Origin: Pseudomonadota bacterium
Lineage (GTDB): Bacteria > Pseudomonadota > Gammaproteobacteria > JAKAQQ01
Assembly (NCBI GenBank): GCA_021810635.1
Contig: JAJZIH010000008.1
Coordinates: forward strand, 22,814 to 86,813
Direction: 5' to 3'
DNA length: 64,000 bases
Shown here: piece after piece, positions 10,160-19,986 of the stretch
Position numbering within the stretch: the stretch's first letter is position 1
Layout of the letters: each line of letters opens with the position of its first letter
Program-made: the position numbers and the translations under genes
The notes under the pieces: generated by a model
Database searches by the model: none
Told to the model about the DNA's origin: nothing
What the model saw: only the letters and a program-made list of their open reading frames with translations

Positions 10160-11059
10160 ATGTCCACTGATCAGCTACATCGGATCTTTATCCGCACGAG
10201 CGCCCAGGCGCGGATCCCATATTTTGCTATCCCCCCTATTGAAAGCGGTGGGGGCAATGGCGCCTATGCATTTGAGCATCGCGCAGTTGGTGCTGGCAGT
10301 CTGGGATCCCATACGTTCGATGCCCATGTCCTGATGTTGCCGGTAGGACGGAATCCGGTGCGATTCTGGAGTCGCCTCAATGGTCGCCCAATCTCAGGTT
10401 TGATCGAACCCGGACGATTTCGATTCCTTGCTTATGGCGATACACTCTCGACATCTTGGAACGCATCGCTGCAGGGATTGTTTTTAACGTTACCACAAGT
10501 CCTATTTGCGCAGGCATTCGGGGAAAGCGCTGACAGGCCAATCGAACTTGTTTCCAGGCTGATGCCGCATGAGGATCAGCTTTTGGTGCATCTGTTGCAT
10601 GCAATTAAAGCGTACACGATGGGCCAACGTTTGGCCGGACGGCTGTTTGAGCAATCCTTATTGACTACAGTCACTGTACATGTCTCCATGAGCTATGGCG
10701 CCGGTCGCCGGGATCTTTTACGTGGCCCGAGCTTGCCTCGCTGGAAGCAGCAGAGGCTACAGGAATTTATCCGTGAGCACTTGAATTCAGATATCAACCT
10801 CCATGCTCTCGCAGCCGTGATGAACATGAGCTCTTACCACTTGGGGCGAGTGTTTCGTGCGACAACCGGCAGAACCCTCTGGCAGTATGTCCTGGAATGT
10901 CGGGCCAAAGAGGCGCACCGATTGATAGCTGCGCATCCAGCCCAGCCTCTGTCAAACATCGCCGATGCTTGCGGGTTTGAATCTTACTCACAGTTTATTG
11001 CCATTTTCAGGAAGTTCTATGGTCAACTACCCAGTGAGTTCCGTCGGTCCGTGACCTGA
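10160..11059 (+). CDS. AraC-family transcriptional regulator
   Basis: C-terminal double HTH: FIREHLNSDINLHALAAVMNMSSYHLGRVFRATTGRTLWQYVLECRAKEAHRLI...IADACGFESYSQFIAIFRKFYGQLPSEFRR. Confidence 0.9.
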   Translation: MSTDQLHRIFIRTSAQARIPYFAIPPIESGGGNGAYAFEHRAVGAGSLGSHTFDAHVLMLPVGRNPVRFWSRLNGRPISGLIEPGRFRFLAYGDTLSTSWNASLQGLFLTLPQVLFAQAFGESADRPIELVSRLMPHEDQLLVHLLHAIKAYTMGQRLAGRLFEQSLLTTVTVHVSMSYGAGRRDLLRGPSLPRWKQQRLQEFIREHLNSDINLHALAAVMNMSSYHLGRVFRATTGRTLWQYVLECRAKEAHRLIAAHPAQPLSNIADACGFESYSQFIAIFRKFYGQLPSEFRRSVT

Positions 11060-11141
11060 ATCAGCCCGGCGATTGGCGCCACTCAAGCGCCTGAGTGCCA
11101 CGGTGAAAAGCATTGGGCCGGCATTCTTGAACACTGTATTG

Positions 11142-11693
11142 TCAGAATACGAAGTGGGCCATTACGAGGATGATCGTCACTTGCATCAACCCCTGCAGCC
11201 CAGCCAGCCTTAAGTTGATGCCGTTCAGGCGAACGATACGTTCTCGGTTCGGTGCTGGTCGGCCTAGCTCTCGCCAAATGCGAAAACTGTTGGGTAGCAG
11301 TATCCCCAAGCCGATGAGCGTCATTACCAACACCATGGCCAGCGCAAAGATTACCCAGGGGCGGAGGGGACTCCCGTGAGCCAGAAACCCTAATTTAACC
11401 GCCAAGAACCAGCCAGCCATACTGGCAGTCAGGGAGATCATCGGGAAGAACAGGAGCGTTCGCGGCACTAGGTAAGTGATCACTGCGGTACGCGCCGATG
11501 GCTCCAGCCGCCGCAGGACGGGGCCGAGAATGAAGCCCATGAAGAGGTCAGCCCCAGTCCACAGCGCTCCGCTGAGCACGTGGATCCAGTCGAGCAGATA
11601 CAGACTGTGAACCGCAAGGGCAGCGAACAGAGTGGCCGGGAAGGCGAGCGCCCACCAAGTCAGTTGACGGGCAAGCGGTGCTGGCTCTGTCAT
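11142..11693 (-). CDS. Multi-spanning membrane protein (CopD / DUF2269-like)
   Basis: Several hydrophobic segments; SLYLLDWIHVLSGALWTGADLFMGFILGPVLRRL. Confidence 0.6.
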   Translation of the reverse strand: MTEPAPLARQLTWWALAFPATLFAALAVHSLYLLDWIHVLSGALWTGADLFMGFILGPVLRRLEPSARTAVITYLVPRTLLFFPMISLTASMAGWFLAVKLGFLAHGSPLRPWVIFALAMVLVMTLIGLGILLPNSFRIWRELGRPAPNRERIVRLNGINLRLAGLQGLMQVTIILVMAHFVF

Positions 11694-11709
11694 GTTCGCC
11701 AACGGTTGC

Positions 11710-12249
11710 TCAGGGCAACACGTTCGTAAGGCTGGCCTTGGGTTGCTGCGGCACGAAGATGATGTAAGGGGTTGTGGGCAGCTGACCGGGCCGCGCATAA
11801 GCTGGCGCCGGCTTGCCCATGGGGCCCAGGCTACGGATGAAGATGTAGAGAGCCCTGACATCGCGGACGCTGAGCCGATGGACATTCACCCAAGGCATAG
11901 GTGGCCGCATAGGATATTGCGGGAGCGGGGTCTTGCTCTTGAACATGGCAACCCACTGCGCTTCAGATACCTCTTGTACAAGCAGGCGCAGGTTGGCGGG
12001 GTAAGTGGTTCCCCAGGGCCCCTCAAAGCCCACTGGGCTGCCAGTGAGCCAGTGGGTCAAGGGGGTCTTGCCGCCCGACGGATCCCATCCGGGCGTGTGG
12101 CAGTCGTTACAGCCGCCCGCCACCACAAGATATCTGCCAGCGTCCACCGCAGTCGGTGCCCAGACGTGAGGTGATGATGTGCCGGAGCACGCGGCGAGGA
12201 TCGTGAAGGCCCAAAGTGCCGCCATTTTCCAGACATTACCTTTGAGCAT
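11710..12249 (-). CDS. Monoheme cytochrome c family lipoprotein-like protein
   Basis: Signal-like N-term with LAAC lipobox, GRYLVVAGGCNDCHTPG heme motif CNDCH. Confidence 0.75.
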   Translation of the reverse strand: MLKGNVWKMAALWAFTILAACSGTSSPHVWAPTAVDAGRYLVVAGGCNDCHTPGWDPSGGKTPLTHWLTGSPVGFEGPWGTTYPANLRLLVQEVSEAQWVAMFKSKTPLPQYPMRPPMPWVNVHRLSVRDVRALYIFIRSLGPMGKPAPAYARPGQLPTTPYIIFVPQQPKASLTNVLP

Positions 12250-12406
12250 GGTGCCCCCTTTCTTGCCAACCAAAAACTCACTTCCTACTTTATGGCAACG
12301 CTGCACGACATGGTTTCAGTTTCTGGCGCCCATCTTTAGATTCGTGGCATTTTGAAGTGGGTGGCTTTGTCAAGACAGTTTTTTGCCCCTTTTAAGCTGA
12401 AGTTCC

Positions 12407-13563
12407 GTGCGCCGTGGAAACGTGCGCTCTCTCAGTGGGAGATCGGCCCACCCGGCAGACGGTCACTCCAACCGGTAGTCATTGGAGCGGTTGTGGAGGG
12501 AACGAAGCGACCGAAGCCTTCGAAGTAAAGGGTCACCCAAGGGGTGATTCTGCGAACACGCGGGGGGCAACGGGTCGTGAACGTTGAGCAGGTCCCGAAA
12601 AAGAGATTGCGGATGCCGACCCGGTCGGAACTCGGGGGGAGGCTGGTATGGCTGGCGAAGCGAGCGATGAATGCAGCCGATCAGTCCGCCTGGATCGTGA
12701 CGGCGGCACGCGTGTATAGGGAGAGTGGTGCGATGTGGGGAGTCCTTGGGTGGCGGACGACGGCGTCCAACCGGATTCCCGCGCGGGAGAGGTCGGGCCG
12801 CTCGAGGATGGCGGACGGGCTCGTACGACCGATGAAGCCGGGTCATGCCGGTGGAGGAAAGGGGCCCGAGTTCAAGGTCAACGCAAGACATGGCGAGGAG
12901 CCCGGAGATTGGATCTGATGATCCTCGAACCTTCAAATCGTGTTCAGAAGCTACAGACGGCGTTACAGACCCAAGCGAAGGGATCGCCTGGCTATCGATT
13001 CGATTTGCTGTACGACAAGCGGTACCGCAAGGACGTACTGGAATAGGCCGATCGGTGCTGTAAAGCCAATCGGGGCGCACCGGGGGTGGACGGGCAGGAC
13101 TTTGCGGACATCGAGGCGTATGGGAAGGAGCGGTGGCTGGGTGAACTGGCGGATCAGCTCCGCAGGAAGACGGATCGAGCGGAGGCAGTGCGGCGGGTGT
13201 GGATACCGAAATCGGACGGACCCAAGCGCCCGCTCGGCATCCCATGCATCGCCGATCGGGCGGTCATGACGGCAGCGATGGCGGTGCTCGCACCGATCTT
13301 CGAGGCCGATCTGCCCGCCGAGCAGCATGCTTACCGTGCCAACTTCAGTGCCCATACGGCGGTGCGCTCAGTGCACAGCCTGATCCATACCGGACATACG
13401 CAGATGATTGAAGGCGACTTGGCCGGCTACTTCGATTCCTTGCCCCATGCCGAACTTCTGAAGTCGGTGGCACGCCGGGTCTCTGACCGGCACCTGCTGC
13501 ATCTGATCAAGATATGGCTGGATGCGCCGGTGGAAGAAGACAACGGCAAAGGCGGCAAGATCC
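12407..13563 (+). mobile_element. Truncated group II intron (5' part; domains V/VI not found)
   Basis: GUGCG-type 5' end at 12407 and LtrA-like RT downstream; intron/RT reading ends near 13560. Confidence 0.6.
12902..13563 (+). pseudogene. ltrA: Group II intron reverse transcriptase (LtrA-like), nonsense-mutated and 3'-truncated
   Basis: KANRGAPGVDGQ...RRVWIPKSDGPKRPLGIPCIADRAVMTAAMAVLAPIFEADLPAEQHAYR...EGDLAGYFDSLPHAELL; in-frame TAG at about 13044. Confidence 0.85.
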
Positions 13564-13807
13564 GCGATTGGGGACGAACTCGACATGAGAGGAAGCATGA
13601 ACAAAATAAACGCAACAGACGAAATATTCGAAGCGGACACCAAGCCTTGGCGCGGACTCGCACATCCACAACGACGCCCGTTTACACCCATTCTGGAAGG
13701 ATGGCCCAAACCGCATCGGTCTTCTTTGCGGGGAATGGTTCCCCTATCACCGCACATCCTGCAGTGAATAACTTGCCAATGCGGAGAATGCAGTCCATAA
13801 TCTCCGC

Positions 13808-14932
13808 ATGAATAGCGGTGATTGCACATACATCTGGCAGGCCAGCGACTGGCCAAACTGGCGCTTTGACCTGGCGGCGCTGGCTGGTCCCATGGCCGAG
13901 GTCAGTCGCGCCCAGGGGCTCTTGATGGGGCGCCTGGCTGACGTTGGCATGGCCCTGCGCGATCAGGCGAGCCTCGCGGCGCTCACCGAGGATGTGGTCA
14001 AGACCAGCGAGATCGAGGGTGAGCAGCTCAATGTCGAATCCGTTCGCTCGTCCATCGCCCGCAGGCTGGGCGTGGACATCGGTGCCCTGGCCCCGGTGGA
14101 TCGGCATGTCGAAGGCGTGGTCGAGATGGTGCTCAATGCCACCACCAACTGTCATGCACCCGTGTCGCGGGAGCGCTTGTTTGGTTGGCACGCAGCGCTG
14201 TTTCCCACCGGCTACTCCGGTCTATCCAAGATCAACGTCGCCGCTTGGCGTGACGACGCCCGCGGTCCGATGCAGGTCGTGTCTGGTCCCATCGGCCGCC
14301 AGCGGGTGCATTTTGAGGCACCGCCCGCCGACCGTCTTGAGGCCGAAACCAGCCGATTCCTCGACTGGGTGAATGGCGCGTCGAACGAACCGCCGCTACT
14401 CAAGGCCGGTCTCGGCCATCTGTGGTTCGTCACCTTACACCCGTTCGACGACGGCAACGGTCGCATCGCCCGGGCCATCAGCGACCTGCTGCTGGCGCGC
14501 GCTGACGGCAGCCCGCAGCGTTTCTACAGCTTGTCGGCGCAGATCCAGCGGGAGCGCAAGACCTACTACGAGATCCTGGAGCGGGTCCAGAAGCGGTCGA
14601 TGGACGTCACCGAGTGGCTGGCCTGGTTCCTCGATAGCCTGCACCGCGCTGTCGATCAAGCACAGCACCCGCTCGACGCCGTGCTGACCAAGGTGCGTTT
14701 CTGGCAGCACTGGGCGACCCCGCCATTGAACGAGCGACAGGTGAAGCTGCTCAACCGACTGCTCGACGGCTTCGAAGGCAAGCTCACCAGCAGCAAGTGG
14801 GCAGCCATTGCCAAGTGTTCGCCGGACACGGCGCTGCGCGACATCAACGATTTGCTGACGCGCGGCGTGCTGCGAAAAACCGAGGCGGGTGGACGCAGTA
14901 CCCGCTATGAACTCAGCGATCTGCCCGAGTAG
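13808..14932 (+). CDS. Fic family protein (AMPylase-type)
   Basis: HPFDDGNGRIAR core motif and N-terminal TSEIEGE inhibitory-helix motif. Confidence 0.92.
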   Translation: MNSGDCTYIWQASDWPNWRFDLAALAGPMAEVSRAQGLLMGRLADVGMALRDQASLAALTEDVVKTSEIEGEQLNVESVRSSIARRLGVDIGALAPVDRHVEGVVEMVLNATTNCHAPVSRERLFGWHAALFPTGYSGLSKINVAAWRDDARGPMQVVSGPIGRQRVHFEAPPADRLEAETSRFLDWVNGASNEPPLLKAGLGHLWFVTLHPFDDGNGRIARAISDLLLARADGSPQRFYSLSAQIQRERKTYYEILERVQKRSMDVTEWLAWFLDSLHRAVDQAQHPLDAVLTKVRFWQHWATPPLNERQVKLLNRLLDGFEGKLTSSKWAAIAKCSPDTALRDINDLLTRGVLRKTEAGGRSTRYELSDLPE

Positions 14933-15015
14933 TTACGTCTCCAGTAAATGACTTGGCTCGCGGGCGGAACAGCGCCTTCACGGACTCCTGCCAACGCATT
15001 CGGCAGGAGACCAAG

Positions 15016-15227
15016 ATGGACGTCGTTTACCTCAACCAAAACAACTGGCCGCCCGCCGGAGCTTTAGCGAGGCCACTCTGGAGCGCTGGTGCAGCAAGGG
15101 GATCGGGCCTCAGTTCCTGAAGCTCTGCGGCCGGGTGCTCTACCGCCAGATCGATAGTGAGGCCTGCGAGGAGTCGTGCCTGGCGACGGCGACCAAGACC
15201 GTCGCGGCTCAAATCGGCGCCGGCTGA
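15016..15227 (+). pseudogene. Excisionase/AlpA-like small HTH protein, frameshifted
   Basis: MDVVYLNQ... then in another frame SEATLERWCSKGIGPQFLKLCGRVLYRQIDSEACEESCLATATKTVAAQIGAG. Confidence 0.55.
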
Positions 15228-15479
15228 GGAATGTTCCTAATCGTCGGTGGATAACAACAAGTACCGACGTTTCGCAACGAAACGGCCTCAGCGATGGCTC
15301 GAGCGAGCAAGATTTCCGGCCTATTGAAAGTCCGCGGTTCGCAAGCGCAGACGATCAAGCGGTTTGTTGAAAATCAACAAACCGCCATCAGCCCGTGCGA
15401 ACGATTTCGAACTTCCGCGGGTTCCTGCGTACTCGTTCGTGCTCCTGCGGGGTCTGGGCGGCGTTTTTCAGGGTAGTTG

Positions 15480-15789
15480 TCGCGTCGAACATTCTTCAAG
15501 CCGCCATCTGAACCTGTCGTTCCGGATTCAGATCAACGGCGCCAATCGGATCTCAATTACGGGTTCTGCCTGGCCAGCGCTGTGGGCACTTGGCCTTGGC
15601 TTGCTGATACAAGGCATGACGCTCGGCCAGGATCTCACGATCCTTACCGCGGTGACGCTGCGCCGGCGTCACGAAGCGGATCCGGCTGTGGAGATATTCC
15701 TGGTTGTACCAGACAATGAAGTCACGCACCCATGCGCGTGCAGCTGAGCTATGATCGAATCTAATGGGATGAACGTCCCCTGCTTCCAA
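15480..15789 (-). pseudogene. IS3-family transposase (OrfB integrase) C-terminal fragment
   Basis: AWVRDFIVWYNQEYLHSRIRFVTPAQRHRGKDREILAERHALYQQAKAKCPQRW. Confidence 0.8.
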
Positions 15790-15942
15790 ACGTGGTTCGA
15801 TGCCACAATGGGGAACGCATTGAACAGGAGACTCATCCCATTACAATTGACGATAGCTCATGGATCCATGGATCCCCCCGAGTTGGGTTACGAGACGAAC
15901 TCGCGGGGGACGGGCCGCTCTCGGCTATCTGCTGGAGAAGCG

Positions 15943-16775
15943 CTATTGGCGGAGGGCTCGCCGAACCTCGCGGTAGACCGCGTTGAACTCTGGGAGATCG
16001 GCTATCTGGGCCGCGAGGCGGATCTGCCAGAGCTTCCTGAAGCGCATCTCTTTGAGGGCGAACTGCCCGCTTACCTGCGTCAGCGTCAACCCCCGGAACT
16101 CCTGCTTCCACGCGACCGGTTTGAGAAGGTCGGGCAGGCGCACGTGACCGGCCGCCGAGAGGACCCAGAGGTCGTACAGATCGCGCGGTTCGTTTCGGCC
16201 CGGTCCAGAAGCGCCACCGTCTTCTCAACCGCCACCTCGTCGAGGGAGTAGACCCGGACCTCGGCGTCCTCGGGCGGATCGTAATGTCGGTCTTGACGGT
16301 TTTCCCGTGCGTCAAAGGGAGAGGGCCTTCATTCAGAGAGGTAGAACGTGTGGCTGTTCTCCTGGGAATTGCGGTCGAGGTGGTCGAGGCGGATCTCCAC
16401 ACCGGAAGCCCTTCGCGTCTCCTCGAAGGCGACGGCGAGGTGCCGCTCGATCTCCTCCCACGACGTCTCCCGGGTCAAGGTAAAGTCCAGATCCTCGGAA
16501 AATCGATAGTCCGCGAAGAAGCACTTCTTGAGTGCGGCCCCGCCCTTGAACGCGACCCGATCCCGAAGCGGGCTCCGGGACAATCCGACCAGGAACCACG
16601 AGAGGCAGTAATCACGCTCGAGAACCGTCTCCGGGATGCGCCGTCCGGGTTCCCGGACGCGCTGTTGAGTCTGCGGCTTGCGAGGAAGGGCGCTCGCGGG
16701 CCGGCCTGGAGGCAGGCGCGGCGGGTGGGGTCGCGAATCCGAAGAGAGGTGATCGTTGTGATCAATACCGTGCAA
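15943..16775 (-). pseudogene. AbiEii/AbiGii-type nucleotidyltransferase toxin, multiply frameshifted
   Basis: LERDYCLSWFLVGLSRSPLRDRVAFKGGAALKKCFFADYRFSEDLDFTLT then stop; homologous-looking pieces continue in other frames (VYSLDEVAVEKTVALLDRAE, LYDLWVLS, GLTLTQVSGQFALKEMRFRKLW). Confidence 0.75.
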
Positions 16776-16777
16776 AA

Positions 16778-16876
16778 ATGTTTTCGCTCATCGGCGGCGA
16801 CGTACCGTTCACGGACATCCATTTGGAACCCGGGCAGCCCATACTGTACCGCTCACCGTGAGGCTACCAGGCTTAC
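16778..16876 (+). pseudogene. Short N-terminal scrap resembling a PilT/DotB/TraJ-type secretion ATPase
   Basis: MFSLIGGDVPFTDIHLEPGQPILYRSP*GYQAYD. Confidence 0.3.
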
Positions 16877-16879
16877 GAT

Positions 16880-17070
16880 GCCGAGACACTGATCGAGTTG
16901 CCGCAGACGCCGCACGGCGGCCGTCCCCATATTCCCGTAGCGCTTGCGTCAGGTGGAGAGCGTCTGTTCGCTCACCCCGTGTCGCTTCGTCACCTCCGGC
17001 ATCGGGTCCTGATCCACCTCGCTCAGGATCTTGACCATCTGCTCTTCACACTGCATCGATTCTTCCTCAT
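16880..17070 (-). pseudogene. IS3-family OrfA (HTH transposase) fragment with in-frame stop
   Basis: CEEQMVKILSEVDQDPMPEVTKRHGVSEQTLST*RKRYGNMGTAAVRRLRQLDQ. Confidence 0.7.
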
Positions 17071-17251
17071 GGCTCCCTCGCTTGCCAGGGAGCTATCCTC
17101 TCAAGAATCACATGGTCCAAAATCCCCTGGCAGGTCAAAGCCCTGAAGCCATGCCTTTACAGATTCAGCCGGCACGAGTGGCCGATGACGCCGGTCCATC
17201 CACCGGGTGCGAATCAATCCTCCGTACCGGTTGGTGGAAACAGAAGGCGGA

Positions 17252-18181
17252 CTAGGATTTGTCCGGGTTCCCCGGATCCAGCTTGAGGTGGCGGACCAAG
17301 GTCGGTCGTGGGGCCGCCGCGAAGAGGCGGGCCAGCGCTTCGGAAACATAGACCGAGCGGTGCCGGCCCCCGGTGCAGCCGACGGCCACGGTGAAATAGC
17401 TGCGGTTCTGGGTCTCGTAGGCAGGAAGCCATTTGCCGACCCACTGTGCGATGTCCTGGACGAACTCCCGGGTCTCGCTGAACCGCTCGAGATAGTCTCT
17501 GACTGCGGGGTCGTTGCCGTTGCGGTCGCGGAGCCCGGCCTCCCAGTGGGGATTGGGCAGGCAGCGGGCGTCGAACACCAGGTCGGCATCCAGCGGCACG
17601 CCGTCCCGGTAAGCGAAGGATTCAATGAGGAGGACGAGCGATCCGCCGCCGTGCCGGGTGACCCGGTCTCGGACCTCGGATCGCAGTTCGTGGACCGTCT
17701 TGCGGCTGGTGTCGACCACCAGGTCAGCCTGTTCCGACAGCGGGGCCAGGAGATCCCGTTCCTGCCGGATGGCGTCGAGCAGCGAGGTGCCGCCCCCGGT
17801 GAGCGGATGCCGGCGCCGGGTTTCGCTGTAACGCCGGATCAAGACGTCCTCGGCCGTATGCAGGAACATCACGAGCGTGGTCACGCCCTGTTCCCGGACC
17901 CGGCGGCACTGTTCCACCACGGACGTGAGGTCGAGGTCATGGCTGCGGGCATCGATGCCCACCGCCAGGCGATGGTAGAGCGCTTGGCGACTCATCAGGG
18001 TTTTGGCGATGACGTTTTCGAGGAGATCGGGCGGCAGGTTGTCGATGCAGTAGTAGCCGGCGTCCTCGAGTTCGTGCAGGGCAACGGACTTGCCGGATCC
18101 GGACTGCCCGCTTAGAACCACCAAACGGGGAGGATCCCCGGATTCCGTCTGGATGCCGTCGCTGGGCCGTTCAGTGTCCAT
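17252..18181 (-). CDS. rapZ: RNase adapter protein RapZ
   Basis: LVVLSGQSGSGKSVALHELEDAGYYCIDNLPPDLL...VAVGCTGGRHRSVYVSEAL. Confidence 0.93.
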   Translation of the reverse strand: MDTERPSDGIQTESGDPPRLVVLSGQSGSGKSVALHELEDAGYYCIDNLPPDLLENVIAKTLMSRQALYHRLAVGIDARSHDLDLTSVVEQCRRVREQGVTTLVMFLHTAEDVLIRRYSETRRRHPLTGGGTSLLDAIRQERDLLAPLSEQADLVVDTSRKTVHELRSEVRDRVTRHGGGSLVLLIESFAYRDGVPLDADLVFDARCLPNPHWEAGLRDRNGNDPAVRDYLERFSETREFVQDIAQWVGKWLPAYETQNRSYFTVAVGCTGGRHRSVYVSEALARLFAAAPRPTLVRHLKLDPGNPDKS

Positions 18182-18470
18182 GGCCATGGTGGGTCGTGCG
18201 CTTTTCCTTGTCGCGGCAGAGCTGGGTGGTGAGCTTGTCGGCCAGCCGGTCGATCGCGCAGTAGAGATCATCCGCCTCGGCATCGCAGTGGAAAACGCGA
18301 CCGTGATTGTGGCCGGTCGCCTCGGCCTTGTGGGTCTTCTTCTCGACGTGCAGCACCACGTGGAGATCCATGAGCGGCTCATAGTGGTCGAGTCGGCCCA
18401 ACTTGTCCTCGGCATGGCGACGCAGGGCCGGGGTGAGTTCGAGTTGGTGTCCGCTCACGGTGATTTGCAT
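18171..18470 (-). CDS. hpf: Ribosome hibernation promoting factor
   Basis: MQITVSGHQLELTPALRRHAEDKLGRLDHY... ; next to rpoN. Confidence 0.9.
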   Translation of the reverse strand: MQITVSGHQLELTPALRRHAEDKLGRLDHYEPLMDLHVVLHVEKKTHKAEATGHNHGRVFHCDAEADDLYCAIDRLADKLTTQLCRDKEKRTTHHGHGH

Positions 18471-18484
18471 GGGCCAATCTCCAG

Positions 18485-19942
18485 TCAGGGTAGGGGCCGC
18501 TGAGTTTTCAGGCGCTCGCGAAACGGCGGGAAGCCGAGCGACTCGCGGTATTTGGCGATGGTCCGCCGTGCAACCATGATACCCTCCCGGGCTAGGCGGT
18601 GAGCCAGTTGGTCGTCGGTGGCCGGATGGGCCGGATCCTCGGCCTCAAGCCAGGTCCGGAGCCGGGTCCGTACTGCGGCCGCGGAGGCCAGCGGGCCGGA
18701 TTCCGTGGCCAGGGGAACCGAGAACAGGCGTCTCAGGGCCACGACGCCACGGGGGGTCGTGAGATATTTGCCGTGGACCAGGCGCGAGACCGTCGTTTCG
18801 TGGAGCCCCACCACCGTGGCGATCTGGCGCAGACTCAAGGGGCGCAACGCCACCTCGCCGTCCGTGAAGAACCCTTCCTGGTAGTCGACGATGGCTTGGG
18901 CCAGGCGGAGAAGGGACTGGTTGCGTAGCTCGAGTCCGCGGATCAGCCAGCGGGCCTCACGGAGCTGGGTCCGCAACGCCTCGTGACGATGTGCCGGATC
19001 CTTGAACCAGCTGTGGAGCGCCGGGTCGAGCCGGAGACGGGGCTGGTGCCGGCTTTCCAGGCTCACGATCCAGTGCCCATGGGTTGCCGACCGGACGACC
19101 CGGAGATCCGGGACGACGTAGCCTGCGGTTTCCGGGCTCCGGGGATAGCCGTCGGCCGGCCTGGGCCTGAGGGAGCGGATCAGGAACCAGCCGGCTTCGA
19201 GGTCGGCGAGCGGGACGGAAAGCCGTCGGGCCGTGGTGGCCCTCGGTCCCTGGGACAGGGATGCCGGATCTTCTGAGAGCCAGCGCAGAGCCAGCGCCCG
19301 TCCCGGTGTGTCGGGAGGCAGGAGCCCGAGCTGGACCTCCAGGCATTCGACCAGCGTCCGTGAACCCACTCCGACCGGATCGAGGGACTGGATCTGCCGA
19401 CGGACGGACTCGATTTCGAACGGCTGGACGGCGAGCCCGGCCTCGAGGCCGGATCCGATTTCGTCGTCCGTGAGTGTGAGATAGCCGGACCCCTCGTCGA
19501 TTCCCTCGACGATCACCCAGGCGATGGCCCTTTCGCGGCTGTTGAGCGGCGTCAGGTCGAGCTGCCAGAGCAGGTAGTCGATCAGGGTTTCATGCTGCGG
19601 GATTTCGGTATCCCCCCCGGGGTGCAAGCGGGGCGACGCGGATTCGAAAGCCCAGTCTTCAACCCCGGGGTCGGGAAGGTCCTCCCCCGGCTCGCGGCTG
19701 ACAGCCTCGGGCGGAGCCAGCTCCGGTGGGGTCTGGTCGTCTGCTCCTGATGGTTCCGGCCCCTCGTCCCGCGGCGCCGGGGCATCCAGAACTTCGAGCA
19801 GAACGTTGGTTTGGGCCAGCGTTCGCAGGTGCTGGGTCAGTTCCAGGATGGATAGCGGCAGAAGCGCCATCATCTGTCTCAGTTCGGGACTGAGCGTGAG
19901 GCGGGGGGTCAGGCGTTGCGAGAGACCGGGGATCGTTTTCAA
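18485..19942 (-). CDS. rpoN: RNA polymerase sigma-54 factor
   Basis: LTPRLTLSPELRQMMALLPLS N-term, RPADGYPRSPE..., ARRTIAKYRESLGFPPFRERL C-term RpoN box. Confidence 0.95.
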   Translation of the reverse strand: MKTIPGLSQRLTPRLTLSPELRQMMALLPLSILELTQHLRTLAQTNVLLEVLDAPAPRDEGPEPSGADDQTPPELAPPEAVSREPGEDLPDPGVEDWAFESASPRLHPGGDTEIPQHETLIDYLLWQLDLTPLNSRERAIAWVIVEGIDEGSGYLTLTDDEIGSGLEAGLAVQPFEIESVRRQIQSLDPVGVGSRTLVECLEVQLGLLPPDTPGRALALRWLSEDPASLSQGPRATTARRLSVPLADLEAGWFLIRSLRPRPADGYPRSPETAGYVVPDLRVVRSATHGHWIVSLESRHQPRLRLDPALHSWFKDPAHRHEALRTQLREARWLIRGLELRNQSLLRLAQAIVDYQEGFFTDGEVALRPLSLRQIATVVGLHETTVSRLVHGKYLTTPRGVVALRRLFSVPLATESGPLASAAAVRTRLRTWLEAEDPAHPATDDQLAHRLAREGIMVARRTIAKYRESLGFPPFRERLKTQRPLP

Positions 19943-19986
19943 GGTGCCGGATCGGAGGAGGCAGTCCTGATTCTAAGCGCGGCCGC

